Positions 53,503-63,829 are shown, counted from the first letter of the stretch. The stretch is DNA of 64,000 bases from Marivirga salinae (GCF_030503855.1 NZ_CP129971.1:69501-133500), one strand, 5' to 3'. The notes: generated by a model not told the origin, from the letters alone. Made by a program: numbers and translations.

Positions 53503-56175
53503 CTATTCATCCTCGGTTACATTGATGGACATATCGCCTCCGATTGTTGTGGAAATCCCTATTCTTACTCCCCAACCTTTGTATTGGAAATTTTCATATT
53601 GGGTGGCCACTTCAACACGGAAGAATTTTAATAAACCCTCAACAGAATAACCTATTTCCGAATAATTATTGCTATCTGGCGTATACAAATAGTTTAGAAA
53701 CACACCTTCTTTCAATCCCATAAATCGTGTAGCTGGAATTTGAGTGACTAATAATTTCCTGAATCGATGGAACAGGAAATTCTGTACATAATATTGGTCA
53801 GTGCTGAATCGGTAGTAATCAAGTAATCGGAATGATTTAACGGGATCTGATTGGGTAATAAAAGAACGATTACCTGGGAAATGCGCGTAATCCATAAATC
53901 CTAAAGCATTGTTATTCAAAAACCCACCAATATTAGTATTGATATAGGTTCTTCCTTTGGCGCCAAAATCAAATTCATCACGGTAACCAAATTCAAATTT
54001 ATCAAAATCCACCTCACTGCCTCCTATATTTTTGAAGCCTTTATAATATTCCAATGTGAAACGAGTTTCTCTGCTAAATACTGGTAGTCTCACATTATTA
54101 CGAATCCTATATTTCAAAAAAGGTTTATAATGAGCTTTGAAACTAGCTGTCAAGGCTGTTTGCCCATCAAAATCATCAATAGGATTAATGTTAACAGGAA
54201 AGTTAGGCGTAAACTCTCTATCCCATTCAATAATATGGAAATCACCATTATTCAATAAACGATTTCTCTCTTCATATTCTATTTCAGCTTCTATATCAAA
54301 ACTTGCAGAGAATCTTCTATCAAAATTTAACTTGAGAAAATCTTTTTCATAAATCTTCATGAAATTCTGTTCCCAAATTGTCGTGAAACTTGTATTTATT
54401 AAGGGCTGTACTGCCGGTGCGTCATTGAACTGTTGTACATATCGCCCAACACGAAATTCTACTGCTCCTTTTTTGAACTGATACTTGGCTAAAACTTTAC
54501 CTATTACTTTATTTCTGGCAACAGAATAGCGAACAGTAGGTTTTATTAAGGCATAAGAATTCCAATTGAAATAACTTCTGTCTATTTCTGAATTTTCTCT
54601 AGTAGTGTCATATTTAATTGGCAGCATTCTTTTGAGTCCAATGCTATAATCCATATTGAGTCCTTCTACTGTATTGTATTGAACTTTGAAAATAGGGTTA
54701 TAAATTTTGAATCTCCATTGTTTTGCTGTATCCAAATAATAGCGCCCTCCAAATAAAATATCGGAGATCTGAAATGTAGATTGTTTTGCACTTTTAACAG
54801 AATCCTCCTCGGCTAATTTATCTTGAACAAGGTTAATACTGTCTAGTTTTACGTATCCTCTGCTCTCATCAGTTGACAATGGAATAGGACGGACTTGCAC
54901 CCAAAACATAGAATCTTGATTATAAGCCCCAGAATCAATTTTAAAGTTATAAACTTCAATAATATCCAGCTTCGCTAAAGAATCCTTCTGGCTTTTTTTA
55001 TAATCTTTCATGATACCCGAAAGATCTTCAGACTTTACCACTATCTCTTCTTTCTTTTTCGTTTCAGACAGCTGAGAAGCTTCTTCTATAATTTCCTCCG
55101 TCATCTTGCCTTGCTCGCCATCATCTTTATCCAAAATCTTGATTTTTTGAGGTAAAGCAGGATTTAATTCAATTTCATAATTACTGACAGAGGCTAAATA
55201 TTTCCCTTCAAATGCAACACCCATCAATTTACCCTCAACATCAAACTGATGGGTGATCGGCATCCATGCCAAATCATTTATCTTCTGATAAACTTGTCGG
55301 ATGCGAACTTTCACTCCTAATTCAATTTGTGCATCCAAATCTAAACGATAGAGTGCCCAATCCTCTTCAACTAATTGAATTTCTCCTTCAAACACATTAG
55401 GTGCGGGTACTTTTGGGATAACTTTTATTTTATTGATCAAATTATCACCATCCATAAAAGCACCTAAATGCATAAATTTATAATAATTAAAAGCTTTGGA
55501 TGAGAGTGGGGAAATCACGGTAGCAATTTCATCCTGATAAAAACTCCCTGTAATGAACCGCATAGGATTCGCATTAAAATCAGTCTCTTTAGAAGCATAA
55601 ATTGAAATTACTTTTTCGGAAAACTGATTGGGTCTCCTATAACTCACCTCACTTACCGATTCGGTAATAATCATCGTTTCAGTATCAATCCCTTGCTTTT
55701 TTAATACACTAGTCAGGTAAAACGGGATATCAGTGACTCTTCCTTTTCCTTTTACATAAACTCGTCCTGAATATGCATCAATTTGTTGCCGATGATAGCT
55801 ACTTTTTGCAATGGCTTTACGCATCATCCAATTAGCAGGATCAGTTGCTTTGGCAGTAGTAGTTACCTCATTTAATAACAAACTTTGCTTTGGTAAAACC
55901 ACATCCAACCTTATGCTTTCATCTGTTACTGTAATTTTCTTAGTAACCGATTCATATCCAACAAATTTATACTGAATGGTATAATCACCTTTTTTTAGTT
56001 GTAATTCATAATAAGCTTCTTGATTGGAGGAAGTCCCAGAACCGGTTTCCTCCACATAAATAGTGGCAAAAGATAATGCTTCTCCATCATCTCCATATAC
56101 AACACCTCTAACGTCTTGAGCTTTAATTTGAAAAATAGAACAGAATAAAATACAGAGGGTAAATAGTTTCTTCAT
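53503..56175 (-). CDS. DUF5686-family outer-membrane protein with N-terminal carboxypeptidase-D-like domain
   Basis: An 890-aa exported protein. It has a signal peptide (MKKLFTLCILFCSIFQIKAQ), a CarboxypepD_reg-like domain (VRGVVYGDDGEALSFATIYV...GDYTIQYKFVGYES, about 21-95), a middle part with AYSGRVYVKGKGRVTDIPFY and an 'IV-P' pattern typical of DUF5686, and a C-terminal beta-barrel of many amphipathic strands. Near residue 360 there is an acidic, coiled stretch. The open frame starts four codons upstream (MNHF). Its substrate is unknown. DUF5686 proteins are common among the outer-membrane proteins of the phylum. Confidence 0.85.
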   Translation of the reverse strand: MKKLFTLCILFCSIFQIKAQDVRGVVYGDDGEALSFATIYVEETGSGTSSNQEAYYELQLKKGDYTIQYKFVGYESVTKKITVTDESIRLDVVLPKQSLLLNEVTTTAKATDPANWMMRKAIAKSSYHRQQIDAYSGRVYVKGKGRVTDIPFYLTSVLKKQGIDTETMIITESVSEVSYRRPNQFSEKVISIYASKETDFNANPMRFITGSFYQDEIATVISPLSSKAFNYYKFMHLGAFMDGDNLINKIKVIPKVPAPNVFEGEIQLVEEDWALYRLDLDAQIELGVKVRIRQVYQKINDLAWMPITHQFDVEGKLMGVAFEGKYLASVSNYEIELNPALPQKIKILDKDDGEQGKMTEEIIEEASQLSETKKKEEIVVKSEDLSGIMKDYKKSQKDSLAKLDIIEVYNFKIDSGAYNQDSMFWVQVRPIPLSTDESRGYVKLDSINLVQDKLAEEDSVKSAKQSTFQISDILFGGRYYLDTAKQWRFKIYNPIFKVQYNTVEGLNMDYSIGLKRMLPIKYDTTRENSEIDRSYFNWNSYALIKPTVRYSVARNKVIGKVLAKYQFKKGAVEFRVGRYVQQFNDAPAVQPLINTSFTTIWEQNFMKIYEKDFLKLNFDRRFSASFDIEAEIEYEERNRLLNNGDFHIIEWDREFTPNFPVNINPIDDFDGQTALTASFKAHYKPFLKYRIRNNVRLPVFSRETRFTLEYYKGFKNIGGSEVDFDKFEFGYRDEFDFGAKGRTYINTNIGGFLNNNALGFMDYAHFPGNRSFITQSDPVKSFRLLDYYRFSTDQYYVQNFLFHRFRKLLVTQIPATRFMGLKEGVFLNYLYTPDSNNYSEIGYSVEGLLKFFRVEVATQYENFQYKGWGVRIGISTTIGGDMSINVTEDE

Positions 56176-56342
56176 AAAATGGTTCAAACGGAGTTCAATT
56201 TAATAAATGGATTCTAAAATTTAACTATACAAATTTTATCATTTGATAATAACTATCAGTCAACTTCTACAATTTCTCATAAAGTTACTAATAGGGTCAA
56301 TTTAATAGTAAGGTTGATAATTGAGTTCTAGTTGAAAAATAA

Positions 56343-56921
56343 TTAGATGTACAACTTTTTCCCTATTATCCTATCTAAAACCGCATCTGGAACCAAATAT
56401 TTTACTGAACGGTTATTTTTTATGGATTTTCTAATAAATGTAGCCGATATATCCATCATGGGAGCCTCCACAAATCGAACATTTTCATGATCTTCTAATT
56501 CTGATTTTTTTGCATTGGGACGAGGATAAACCAGTAATCCATAATCGCGTAGAATCACATCGCTATTTTTCCATTTAGGAAAACTTCTCAAATTATCTTC
56601 GCCAATGATTAATTTAAAATTGTGATTAGGATACTGGTCGGTTAAATAGGCTAAAGTATCTGAGGTATAGCTTGGTTTAGGCATATTGAATTCAATATCC
56701 GTAACTTTCATATGGAAATGATCTCCTATAGCCGCTTGGACTAAATCGTATCGATCAAATTCATGCGCCAATGATTTTTGCTTTTTGAATGGGCTTTGAG
56801 GAGAAACCACAAACCAAACTTCATCAATATCGGGCTCTTCCAACATAGTGTTGGCAATTATTAAATGCCCAACATGAATAGGGTTAAAAGTACCAAAAAA
56901 AAGACCTACATTTTTATTCAT
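56343..56921 (-). CDS. nadD: Nicotinate-nucleotide adenylyltransferase
   Basis: Adenylates nicotinate mononucleotide in NAD synthesis. A 192-aa nucleotidyltransferase with the GxFxPxHxGH motif in GLFFGTFNPIHVGHLIIA, substrate motifs VWFVVSPQSPFKKQ and FKLIIGEDNLRSFPKW, and the ISATFIRKSIKN (SSTxxR-like) signature near the C-terminus. Nine bases downstream of gmk on the same strand. Confidence 0.95.
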   Translation of the reverse strand: MNKNVGLFFGTFNPIHVGHLIIANTMLEEPDIDEVWFVVSPQSPFKKQKSLAHEFDRYDLVQAAIGDHFHMKVTDIEFNMPKPSYTSDTLAYLTDQYPNHNFKLIIGEDNLRSFPKWKNSDVILRDYGLLVYPRPNAKKSELEDHENVRFVEAPMMDISATFIRKSIKNNRSVKYLVPDAVLDRIIGKKLYI

Positions 56922-56930
56922 GAGCTTAAT

Positions 56931-57509
56931 TTAAGCTTTCCCTATAAAACCAGCCACCATATCCTCTGCTTTTTTGAGGGATGTTGGCAAATCCTTATTA
57001 ACCAAAGTAACATCAAACTCTTTTTCAAAAGTCATTTCAAACTTGGCTTTATATAATCTTTGGGATAGACTTGATGAGGATTCTGAATTACGATTTTTTA
57101 ATCTTTCTTCTAATACTTCAAGAGATGGGACTTTAACAAAAACGGCTAATGCATCATCCCCAAAGTATTTTTTGAGCTTTAAACCTCCTTTTACATCTAC
57201 GTCAAAAATCACGGCTTTGCCCGAATCCCATATTCTTTGAACTTCTTCTTTTAAGGTACCATAAAAATTTCCTTCGTAGACCTCCTCCCATTCTACAAAC
57301 TCATCTTTATCAATACGGTTTTTAAATTCTTCAGGGGTCAGGAAATAATAATCAACTCCGTCAACTTCAGTTCTACCTCTTTTATCGCGCGTGCACGCAG
57401 AAATAGAAAAGCCTAGCTCAGGATGTTTATCTAATAAATGTTGTACTATAGTGGTTTTGCCAGCTCCGGATGGAGCTGAGAAGATAATGGCTTTACCGTT
57501 ATTTTTCAT
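56931..57509 (-). CDS. gmk: Guanylate kinase
   Basis: Phosphorylates GMP to GDP. A 192-aa P-loop kinase: Walker A in [20 protein letters not shown]-binding region [22 protein letters not shown] and the [12 protein letters not shown] segment, LID motif with [13 protein letters not shown]. Its start overlaps the end of the zinc-finger gene by 4 bp, so it is translationally coupled to a presumed anti-sigma protein. Confidence 0.97.
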   Translation of the reverse strand: MKNNGKAIIFSAPSGAGKTTIVQHLLDKHPELGFSISACTRDKRGRTEVDGVDYYFLTPEEFKNRIDKDEFVEWEEVYEGNFYGTLKEEVQRIWDSGKAVIFDVDVKGGLKLKKYFGDDALAVFVKVPSLEVLEERLKNRNSESSSSLSQRLYKAKFEMTFEKEFDVTLVNKDLPTSLKKAEDMVAGFIGKA

Positions 57510-57751
57510 TTTAGGGAAGCTGTTTCAGAAATTTTGTTTTGGATGGAATTTGCCAAATCTTTGGGAGTGCCATTGACTTTTATATGGTTCTTGAGACTGT
57601 CTTTGATTGTTTTGCTCAATAAATATTCCTTTCTGCAGCTTTCACATTCTTCCAAATGCTTCATCAATTCTTGATGTTGCTCTTCTGTAGCTTGTCCATC
57701 TATTACCAATAGTAATAGTTCTGTACACGCTTGGTTTTGCTCAACTTCCAT
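57506..57751 (-). CDS. Zinc-finger protein, putative anti-sigma factor
   Basis: An 81-aa protein with the zf-HC2 motif [12 protein letters not shown] (HxxxCxxC; an upstream Cys/Glu region completes the site) and an amphipathic tail ([19 protein letters not shown]). No TM. Small soluble zf-HC2 proteins bind and inhibit ECF sigma factors. It follows the ECF gene by 87 bp and overlaps gmk. Function inferred from context and motif. Confidence 0.8.
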   Translation of the reverse strand: MEVEQNQACTELLLLVIDGQATEEQHQELMKHLEECESCRKEYLLSKTIKDSLKNHIKVNGTPKDLANSIQNKISETASLK

Positions 57752-57838
57752 GGTTTATTCGTTTATTAAAAAAATTTGGCGGTTACCTTTATTATGCAAA
57801 TATGCCCAATGTTTTCCTCACCTAAAAATCTCCTGTAA

Positions 57839-58411
57839 TTATTTTCGTTTATCCTTATAGCCCAAGGAACTAGCATATTGTTTTAATTTCTCTTTTAATA
57901 AATTTCTTGCCCTGTGCAATCTACTTCTGACCGTTCCTATGGGAATGTCTAAAATCTTAGCCATTTCCTCATAAGTGAATCCTTCAAGATCGCACAAAAT
58001 AATTACTGTTCTGAAATCCACATCAAGCGAATTGAGTGCATTAGTGATTTCATCGCCAATTAAATGTTGAACGGTTTCAACCCTAAGGTCGGTCGTGATA
58101 TTCTCATTAACAGAATCGGAATTATAATATGATTCTACTTCCTGATAATCTACCTTATTAGGTTGTTTACTTTTCTTTCTGTAATTATTGATAAAACTGT
58201 TCTTCAAGATTCGAAACAGCCAAGCTTTTGCATTGGTTCCCGTTTCAAAAGAATTTATGAACCTGTAGGCTTTCATGAAGGTTTCTTGCACCAAATCTTT
58301 GGCATCATCTTCATCCAAAGTAAGCCTAAAGGCGAAATTATACATCGCATCTATATGCGGCATAAATTCCTCATTGAATACTCTTTGTTTATCTTTGTTC
58401 TCGTATGACAT
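57839..58411 (-). CDS. ECF-type RNA polymerase sigma factor
   Basis: A 190-aa sigma-70 family member: region 2 MYNFAFRLTLDEDDAKDLVQETFMKAYRFI with the core-binding and -10 helices (NAKAWLFRILKNSFINNYRK), and region 4 LDVDFRTVIILCDLEGFTYEEMAKILDIPIGTVRSRLHRARN with the HTH. Start at MSYENKDKQRVFNEEF rather than the longer MGERM form. It begins a likely operon with the anti-sigma, gmk and nadD. The regulon is unknown. Confidence 0.93.
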   Translation of the reverse strand: MSYENKDKQRVFNEEFMPHIDAMYNFAFRLTLDEDDAKDLVQETFMKAYRFINSFETGTNAKAWLFRILKNSFINNYRKKSKQPNKVDYQEVESYYNSDSVNENITTDLRVETVQHLIGDEITNALNSLDVDFRTVIILCDLEGFTYEEMAKILDIPIGTVRSRLHRARNLLKEKLKQYASSLGYKDKRK

Positions 58412-58505
58412 ACGCTCTCCCACAGACTAGTTTAATTATTGTATATAACCAAAAAATGGAGAGAAGGTTATACCTATGGATTCTTAAATTTACTTAAATT
58501 TTATT

Positions 58506-59609
58506 ATGAATATTCTTATTCTTTGTGCGCAAGGTGGTGTAGCCGGTTCTACTTACAGTATTTCATATCTTGCAAAAGGTTTGGCTGAAAGAAATCATAA
58601 CGTCTTTTTAGGATTGATAAAAGATTCATTTCTGGATAGCTTAGTCAAGGATTCAACAGTAAAAAGGGTCTATATGCCGTTTAAAGGCAAGACCGATAAA
58701 GTTACTCGTTCAATTATTAAAGAATTAATTGAGAAAGAAAACATTCAAATCATTAATGCTCAATCATCAAACGATCGTTACGTAGGGCCAATAATTAATT
58801 TCCTGCATCGTAAAAAAGTGAAAATTGTGCAGACCAGAAGGCAAAATCCTAAGAAAATGATAGGGTTAAATAAATTTTTTCAGAATATATTCAATAATTA
58901 CTTCTGCGATAAGATTGTGGTGGTTAGTGAAGCTTTAAAAGAAATTTTTATTGAAAGAGGTATTCATGAAAATAAGCTTCAAGTAATTCATAACGGAACT
59001 CCCACTGAACAATATCAACCTAATTTAGAACTGCGAACCAAATTACAAAATGAACTAGGCTATACAGATGATGACATTGTAATTGGATGTGTAGCCCGTT
59101 ATAAAAATCAACCACAATTTGTAAAAGCATTGCAATATCTTCCGAAAGAATGGAAAGTACTCTACGTTGGGCTAGATGAAGAAAACTATAGAAACCGGTT
59201 TCCTGATGAACCTGACATTCACGATGTACCACAAGAAGTGAAATGCATAGGCATTGTGAATGATAAAGCCACAGTGATTCAATACTATACTCTGATGACT
59301 GTAAACGTATTGCCTTCCACTATGGATGGATTTGGGCTCACATTAGTGGAAAGCATGGCTATGGGGACGCCAGTGGTAGCCACAGCTTTTGCAGGCATAC
59401 CCGATGTAGTGCAACATGAAGAAAATGGATTGTTGTATGAAAATGAAAATTATGAAGAGTTTGCCCATCAAATCAAGCGTGTTGTAGAGGATCAAGATCT
59501 TAGAACTAAGCTTCTGGAAAATGGTAAAAAAACAGCATTCGAGAGGTTCTCAATTAAAAATACCATTAATAAGTATGAAGAGTTTTTTGAGGGTATTTTG
59601 CAGAGTTAG
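58506..59609 (+). CDS. Glycosyltransferase, GT4 family
   Basis: A 367-aa GT-B fold enzyme. The N-terminal Rossmann domain begins MNILILCAQGGVAGSTYSIS. VVSEALKEIFIERGI precedes the linker, and the GT4 C-terminal domain contains VIHNGTPTEQY, IGCVARYKNQ and the nucleotide-sugar motif PSTMDGFGLTLVESMAMGTP (ExFGxxxxE-like, about 270-290). Retaining transferase for surface glycan or lipid-linked sugar. Acceptor unknown. Divergent from the sigma-factor gene and 267 bp before the first FkbM gene. Confidence 0.9.
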   Translation: MNILILCAQGGVAGSTYSISYLAKGLAERNHNVFLGLIKDSFLDSLVKDSTVKRVYMPFKGKTDKVTRSIIKELIEKENIQIINAQSSNDRYVGPIINFLHRKKVKIVQTRRQNPKKMIGLNKFFQNIFNNYFCDKIVVVSEALKEIFIERGIHENKLQVIHNGTPTEQYQPNLELRTKLQNELGYTDDDIVIGCVARYKNQPQFVKALQYLPKEWKVLYVGLDEENYRNRFPDEPDIHDVPQEVKCIGIVNDKATVIQYYTLMTVNVLPSTMDGFGLTLVESMAMGTPVVATAFAGIPDVVQHEENGLLYENENYEEFAHQIKRVVEDQDLRTKLLENGKKTAFERFSIKNTINKYEEFFEGILQS

Positions 59610-59876
59610 ATTTGGGATAAAAGTTCCGTAATCCTCAAAAGAGGAATTAAATCTGTACCCAATAAGGAATAATGAGACATAAATAGAAATAATTTGATTG
59701 GATCTTAAGAAATCGAATTGATTAAACTAAAGTCTTATAAATCCTTTACTTTACATCTCTAAGATAAAAATGTCATTTTAAATACTTTATTTTGCAATGT
59801 ATTGTTAAGCTTACTTAAGAAAAGAAGACAATACTCTTTAATGCATTAATTATCTTTAAATAAAAAAACTTACATT

Positions 59877-60749
59877 TTGAATAACCTATTTCGCAAACTA
59901 GTACCCAAATTTATAAGGGGGCCTTTTGAAAAAAACAAACTGAAATTCACTATTCTGAACTATTACAATTCAACTGATCAAGAATTTATTGATGAAGAGA
60001 AAAGAGATGCACTCAACTATTTGAAGGATAAAGGATTTAGTGTCTTCCCAAATCGATTTCAAGAGAAATACAAACGATCAGATATAGAAGTGCATGTTGA
60101 CCCATCCAACCAACTTAAATATATTATTACAGATGGAAAGCGACTTTATTTCAAAAGAAAATCTTCGAAAAGAGGAGTGCGTAGAAATTATAACTTCCTT
60201 AAAATAGAACAAGATAAAAAATCACCTCACCGATATCTGACCAGCAAATTTAAAGTTGAAGAAAATGATATTTTGGTAGATGTGGGTGCGGCTGAAGGCA
60301 ACTTACCATTAGAAGTGATTGAAAAGGTTAAAAAAGTTTATCTTTTTGAAACAGATGAAAGATGGATTGAGGCACTGGAAGCTACTTTTGCTCCCTGGAA
60401 GGATAAAGTAGTCATAGTTAATAAGTTTGTATCAAATGTAAATGATAAAAAGAATGTATCCTTAGATGTATATTTTAAGGATAAAGAGCCCTACAGTTTT
60501 TTAAAAGTGGATGCAGAAGGAGCAGAAGGCGATATTTTAGAGGGTTCACAAAAAACAATAGCAAACAGTGATAATTTAAAAATAGCGCTATGTTGCTATC
60601 ACAAACCTCATGATGAAGATAAATTCAAAGCCCATCTCGAAAAAAGAGATTTTGAAGTTTCTTTTGCGGATGGATATATGGTTTTTCCTGAACCTAAAAC
60701 TTTTAACCCTCCTTATTTAAGAAGAGGTGTATTAAGGGCTGTAAAATAA
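59877..60749 (+). CDS. FkbM-family SAM-dependent methyltransferase
   Basis: A 290-aa soluble protein starting at a TTG codon (no in-frame ATG is nearby). SAM site: ENDILVDVGAAEGNLPLEVI (about 130-150), followed by KKVYLFETDERWIEAL. FkbM landmarks are SFLKVDAEGAEGDILEGSQK near residue 205-225 (the DxEGxE motif). Likely O-methylates a sugar of a surface glycan. The 267 bp upstream contain no gene. Convergent with the second FkbM gene. Confidence 0.87.
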   Translation: MNNLFRKLVPKFIRGPFEKNKLKFTILNYYNSTDQEFIDEEKRDALNYLKDKGFSVFPNRFQEKYKRSDIEVHVDPSNQLKYIITDGKRLYFKRKSSKRGVRRNYNFLKIEQDKKSPHRYLTSKFKVEENDILVDVGAAEGNLPLEVIEKVKKVYLFETDERWIEALEATFAPWKDKVVIVNKFVSNVNDKKNVSLDVYFKDKEPYSFLKVDAEGAEGDILEGSQKTIANSDNLKIALCCYHKPHDEDKFKAHLEKRDFEVSFADGYMVFPEPKTFNPPYLRRGVLRAVK

Positions 60750-60794
60750 ATGCTAAAATATTTCAGATTACTATTTAAAAAAGTGTGTTCTACC

Positions 60795-61610
60795 TTATTC
60801 AAACATTTTCATCAATTCCATCCCAACGCTATAATCTTTACGGACAGCAACACTATCGCCTTTTACTCTTTTAATTAAAAACCCATTTTTCGTGAAATAT
60901 TGCTCAGCTTCAGCGTATTCCTCATCACCTAAATGACGACTTTCAAAAACGATTACTTTTGGTTTATGCTGATTTAAATCATATAATTTAATCACTTCAA
61001 AATCAAAACCTTCGACATCAATTTGCAATACATCCACTTCCTGAATTTGATATTTAGCTCTAAGAAAATCAAAGGTTTTAGATTCCACTTTAACTTCGTC
61101 AATATATTCCTCCCGACTAGCCGGAACTTTGATACCTTTTCTCTTTGCAATGATATCTATATCTCCCCGATCCACTTTGTCTTGTAAGGTTGGCTTATGA
61201 AAAGTAGTCAGTCCAGTGGCCCACCTTTCTCTGGTGAAACTGATTTTATACATATCCATCAAACTAATTTTATCACTTATGGCAATATTTTCCATATAAA
61301 CACCTTCGTCTCGCATATAAAGAGGAAAAAGTTGATGTCGAAATACATCAGGTTGTGGCTCGATCAACAATCCTCTCCATTTATCTCGTTTCACATATTT
61401 ATGAATTGGATCGTGGTTAATGCCATCATTAGCACCCACTTGGATTACAAATGGTCGATCAAGATTTTGGGAGACCTGATTATAAAAGTAGCCTAAAGTT
61501 CCTTTTTTAGGATTAAATAGATATCTATAAAAAAAAATGAAAATTACAGAGTTACGTGCCGATAATCTAAATACAAAATTTTTATAAGCTTGGGTAAAGT
61601 ATTTTTTCAT
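60795..61610 (-). CDS. FkbM-family SAM-dependent methyltransferase
   Basis: A 271-aa FkbM protein with a short hydrophobic N-terminus (NSVIFIFFYRYLF) that may touch the membrane. SAM motif PFVIQVGANDGINHDPIHKY, IEPQPDVFRHQLF after strand 2, and VDVLQIDVEGFDFEVIKLYD (DxEGxD) are the hallmarks. It lies convergent to the previous methyltransferase but is too different from it to be a recent duplicate. Probable sugar O-methyltransferase. Confidence 0.87.
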   Translation of the reverse strand: MKKYFTQAYKNFVFRLSARNSVIFIFFYRYLFNPKKGTLGYFYNQVSQNLDRPFVIQVGANDGINHDPIHKYVKRDKWRGLLIEPQPDVFRHQLFPLYMRDEGVYMENIAISDKISLMDMYKISFTRERWATGLTTFHKPTLQDKVDRGDIDIIAKRKGIKVPASREEYIDEVKVESKTFDFLRAKYQIQEVDVLQIDVEGFDFEVIKLYDLNQHKPKVIVFESRHLGDEEYAEAEQYFTKNGFLIKRVKGDSVAVRKDYSVGMELMKMFE

Positions 61611-61660
61611 GCGTGATATAGTGAAGTTTTAAGGTCACATGGAATCTTTGATTAAAAATT

Positions 61661-61680
61661 CCTGCCTGCCGGCAGGCAGG
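61661..61680. repeat. 20-bp perfect GC-rich palindrome
   Basis: CCTGCCTGCC pairs exactly with GGCAGGCAGG, no spacer, in otherwise AT-rich intergenic DNA between the FkbM and GT4 genes. Similar CCTGCC-type hairpins are common intergenic repeats in Cytophagales. It may be a transcription terminator or a repeat-family member. Confidence 0.75.
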
Positions 61681-61846
61681 CATCTTCATTTTAAATAAAA
61701 TTTGAACCTGAATTTTTAAAGTCGATTTCATCCGAAAGGGTAATTAATATAAAAATGAAAGCACAATAATACGAAGAATCAGGTTTGAGAAAGAAAAATT
61801 AGATAATAATTAATTATACTCTTTTACTCGGTTTGATTATCTCGAA

Positions 61847-62935
61847 TTAAACTGAAATCAATTCCTGATAGAATTTTTCATACTCTTCCACTGTTTTGCT
61901 GGTATGGAATACCGTTTGAATTCTATTTTGAGCTGCTTTTCCGTATTGAGTTATTAATTCAGGATTGTAAATATATTGCTTCATTCCATCTGCAAGTGCT
62001 TTTGCATTGGCTTTTGGAACGACTATACCAGACTCCCCAGAAACGACTAATTTCTTATTCCCAGGAATATCCGTTATCAATGGCGCCTTTCCTAATGCCA
62101 TAGCTTCAATGGCCGCTTTAGTGATGGATTCACCATAAAGTGAAGCCAATACAAACACATCACAATTATTTTCTACTTCTAGAATATCCTTTCTAAATCC
62201 CAAAATATGAATCTTATCTTTTACTGGGCTCTCATTGATCAGCTTCAAGAATTCCGGCCTGTCCATATTATTACCTGCTAAGAATAATTCAAAAGGGGCA
62301 TCTTTTTCTAAATAATGGGTTGCTTTTAATAAGTATTTTAACCCTTTCATTTTTCGGTCATTGGCCGTGCAGATAAATTTTACATTATCTGTGTTTTGTG
62401 TGTACTCTGACAAATCAGCTTTTTCATCTACCTGATACCATGAGACCTCATGTCCTTTATTAATAGTTTTGAAAATTATTCGATTGGAGAAAGAGTGTTT
62501 TCTAAATAGCTCTTCAATGGCTTTAACATTGCAGATTACAGCATCAACTCGTCTGTTAAAGTACTTCAAATAAATAAATGGATCATACCAAGCTATATTT
62601 CCAGTATACCCTCTATATAAAATTACTTTTACTGGTAATCCTTTGGCAGCTGGAACTCCATTGAAATACGCCAAACTATTATACATTTGAAAGATATCAT
62701 AATCACCTTTTATCAGTTCTTCTCTAATAAAAACGATGCTCTCTTTATCTCTTTTTTTGCTTGGGTGAAATGGAATTACATTGATTCCGTGTTCCTTTAA
62801 ACGTGGAATATATTCAGAATCTTCATAAGTCATTACCGTAATGTCATGCCCTTTTTTTGCTAAACCGATAAAAATTTCAGCTTCAGGCCTTACTGTAACA
62901 ATGGATCTAAAATTACTGATGACTAATATCTTCAC
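61847..62935 (-). CDS. Glycosyltransferase, GT4 family
   Basis: A 362-aa GT-B transferase. N-terminal domain begins MKILVISNFRSIVTVRPEAE and includes GLAKKGHDITVMTYEDSEYI and DYDIFQMYNSLAYFNG. The C-terminal half has VKFICTANDRKMKGLKYLLK (binding loop), FELFLAGNNMDRPEF, IHILGFRKDI and the GT4 signature FVLASLYGESITKAAIEAMALGKAP, then GNKKLVVSGESGIVVP. It follows the GT2 gene with a six-base gap. Confidence 0.9.
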   Translation of the reverse strand: MKILVISNFRSIVTVRPEAEIFIGLAKKGHDITVMTYEDSEYIPRLKEHGINVIPFHPSKKRDKESIVFIREELIKGDYDIFQMYNSLAYFNGVPAAKGLPVKVILYRGYTGNIAWYDPFIYLKYFNRRVDAVICNVKAIEELFRKHSFSNRIIFKTINKGHEVSWYQVDEKADLSEYTQNTDNVKFICTANDRKMKGLKYLLKATHYLEKDAPFELFLAGNNMDRPEFLKLINESPVKDKIHILGFRKDILEVENNCDVFVLASLYGESITKAAIEAMALGKAPLITDIPGNKKLVVSGESGIVVPKANAKALADGMKQYIYNPELITQYGKAAQNRIQTVFHTSKTVEEYEKFYQELISV

Positions 62936-62941
62936 ATTACT

Positions 62942-63829
62942 CTATTTAAAACTGTAATAAATTTTCTTAAGTCTATTGACTATCTTTTTGGATTGAGCTA
63001 AGCTAGGCTTATTCAAAGCGGAAGAATACTCTTTTCCAATATTCAGGAAATTTTGAGTGAAGGTTTTAGAACTAAACCCCCACTTCATAATAAATTGTAT
63101 TCTTCCTGTATTTTTCCCTAACCTTTTGGTTGATTTTGATCCGAAATGATAAACTAGGCTATCTCCTTTTCCCTTAAAGATTCTAACTCCTGCCTCAAAT
63201 ATTTTCTTTGAAAAATCAGGGTCTGAGTACATTCCAGGACTGTATTCTATGCTTAAGCCACCAACCAAATCCCAAAGTTCAACTGGCATAATATTAGGTG
63301 GCCAAGTACTTCCACTCCAATCTTCTTTAATCAAACTTTTATACTCACTTAACAGCTTTTCTTCCTGAAAATTATCTAATCCATTTCCATAATTTTGAAC
63401 CACAACACAATCGTTACCGGTATCAGTTGGCTCAATCAGGGTTGCCGAAAGCATAAACATTTTGGTGCCTAAAGATTTTATTTCATCATACAGTATTTTA
63501 TCCCAGTCTGGAAGAACATACATATCATCATTCAAATACAGCATATAATCTGCTTGAAACAATTTTCTACAACTATTCAGAGCATAACAAACCCCTACAT
63601 TAGTAGGACTATAAACATAATCAAGATCTTTTTGAGATTTCACCCATTCTAATGTATCATCTTTTCCCTCGTTGATAAACACTATGATTTGATGATTCAA
63701 TTCAGAATGATTACGGATTGCTTTAATGCAGTTTTTAAGTATATCTAAATTATTCCATGTTGGTATCACAATAGAAAATACTGGTGAATTTTCCTTTTGG
63801 CTGCTATATGATTTGAAATTATCTAACAT
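62942..63829 (-). CDS. Glycosyltransferase, GT2 family
   Basis: A 295-aa GT-A inverting transferase. Begins SPVFSIVIPTWNNLDILKNC (GT2 start), with VFINEGKDDTLEWVKSQKDL, DYVYSPTNVGVCYALNSCRK and the DxD-like ADYMLYLNDDMYVLPDWDKI (LNDD, about 95). A C-terminal helical part follows. Encoded between a partial GT2 gene and the GT4 gene, so this is one glycan-assembly operon. Confidence 0.9.
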   Translation of the reverse strand: MLDNFKSYSSQKENSPVFSIVIPTWNNLDILKNCIKAIRNHSELNHQIIVFINEGKDDTLEWVKSQKDLDYVYSPTNVGVCYALNSCRKLFQADYMLYLNDDMYVLPDWDKILYDEIKSLGTKMFMLSATLIEPTDTGNDCVVVQNYGNGLDNFQEEKLLSEYKSLIKEDWSGSTWPPNIMPVELWDLVGGLSIEYSPGMYSDPDFSKKIFEAGVRIFKGKGDSLVYHFGSKSTKRLGKNTGRIQFIMKWGFSSKTFTQNFLNIGKEYSSALNKPSLAQSKKIVNRLKKIYYSFK

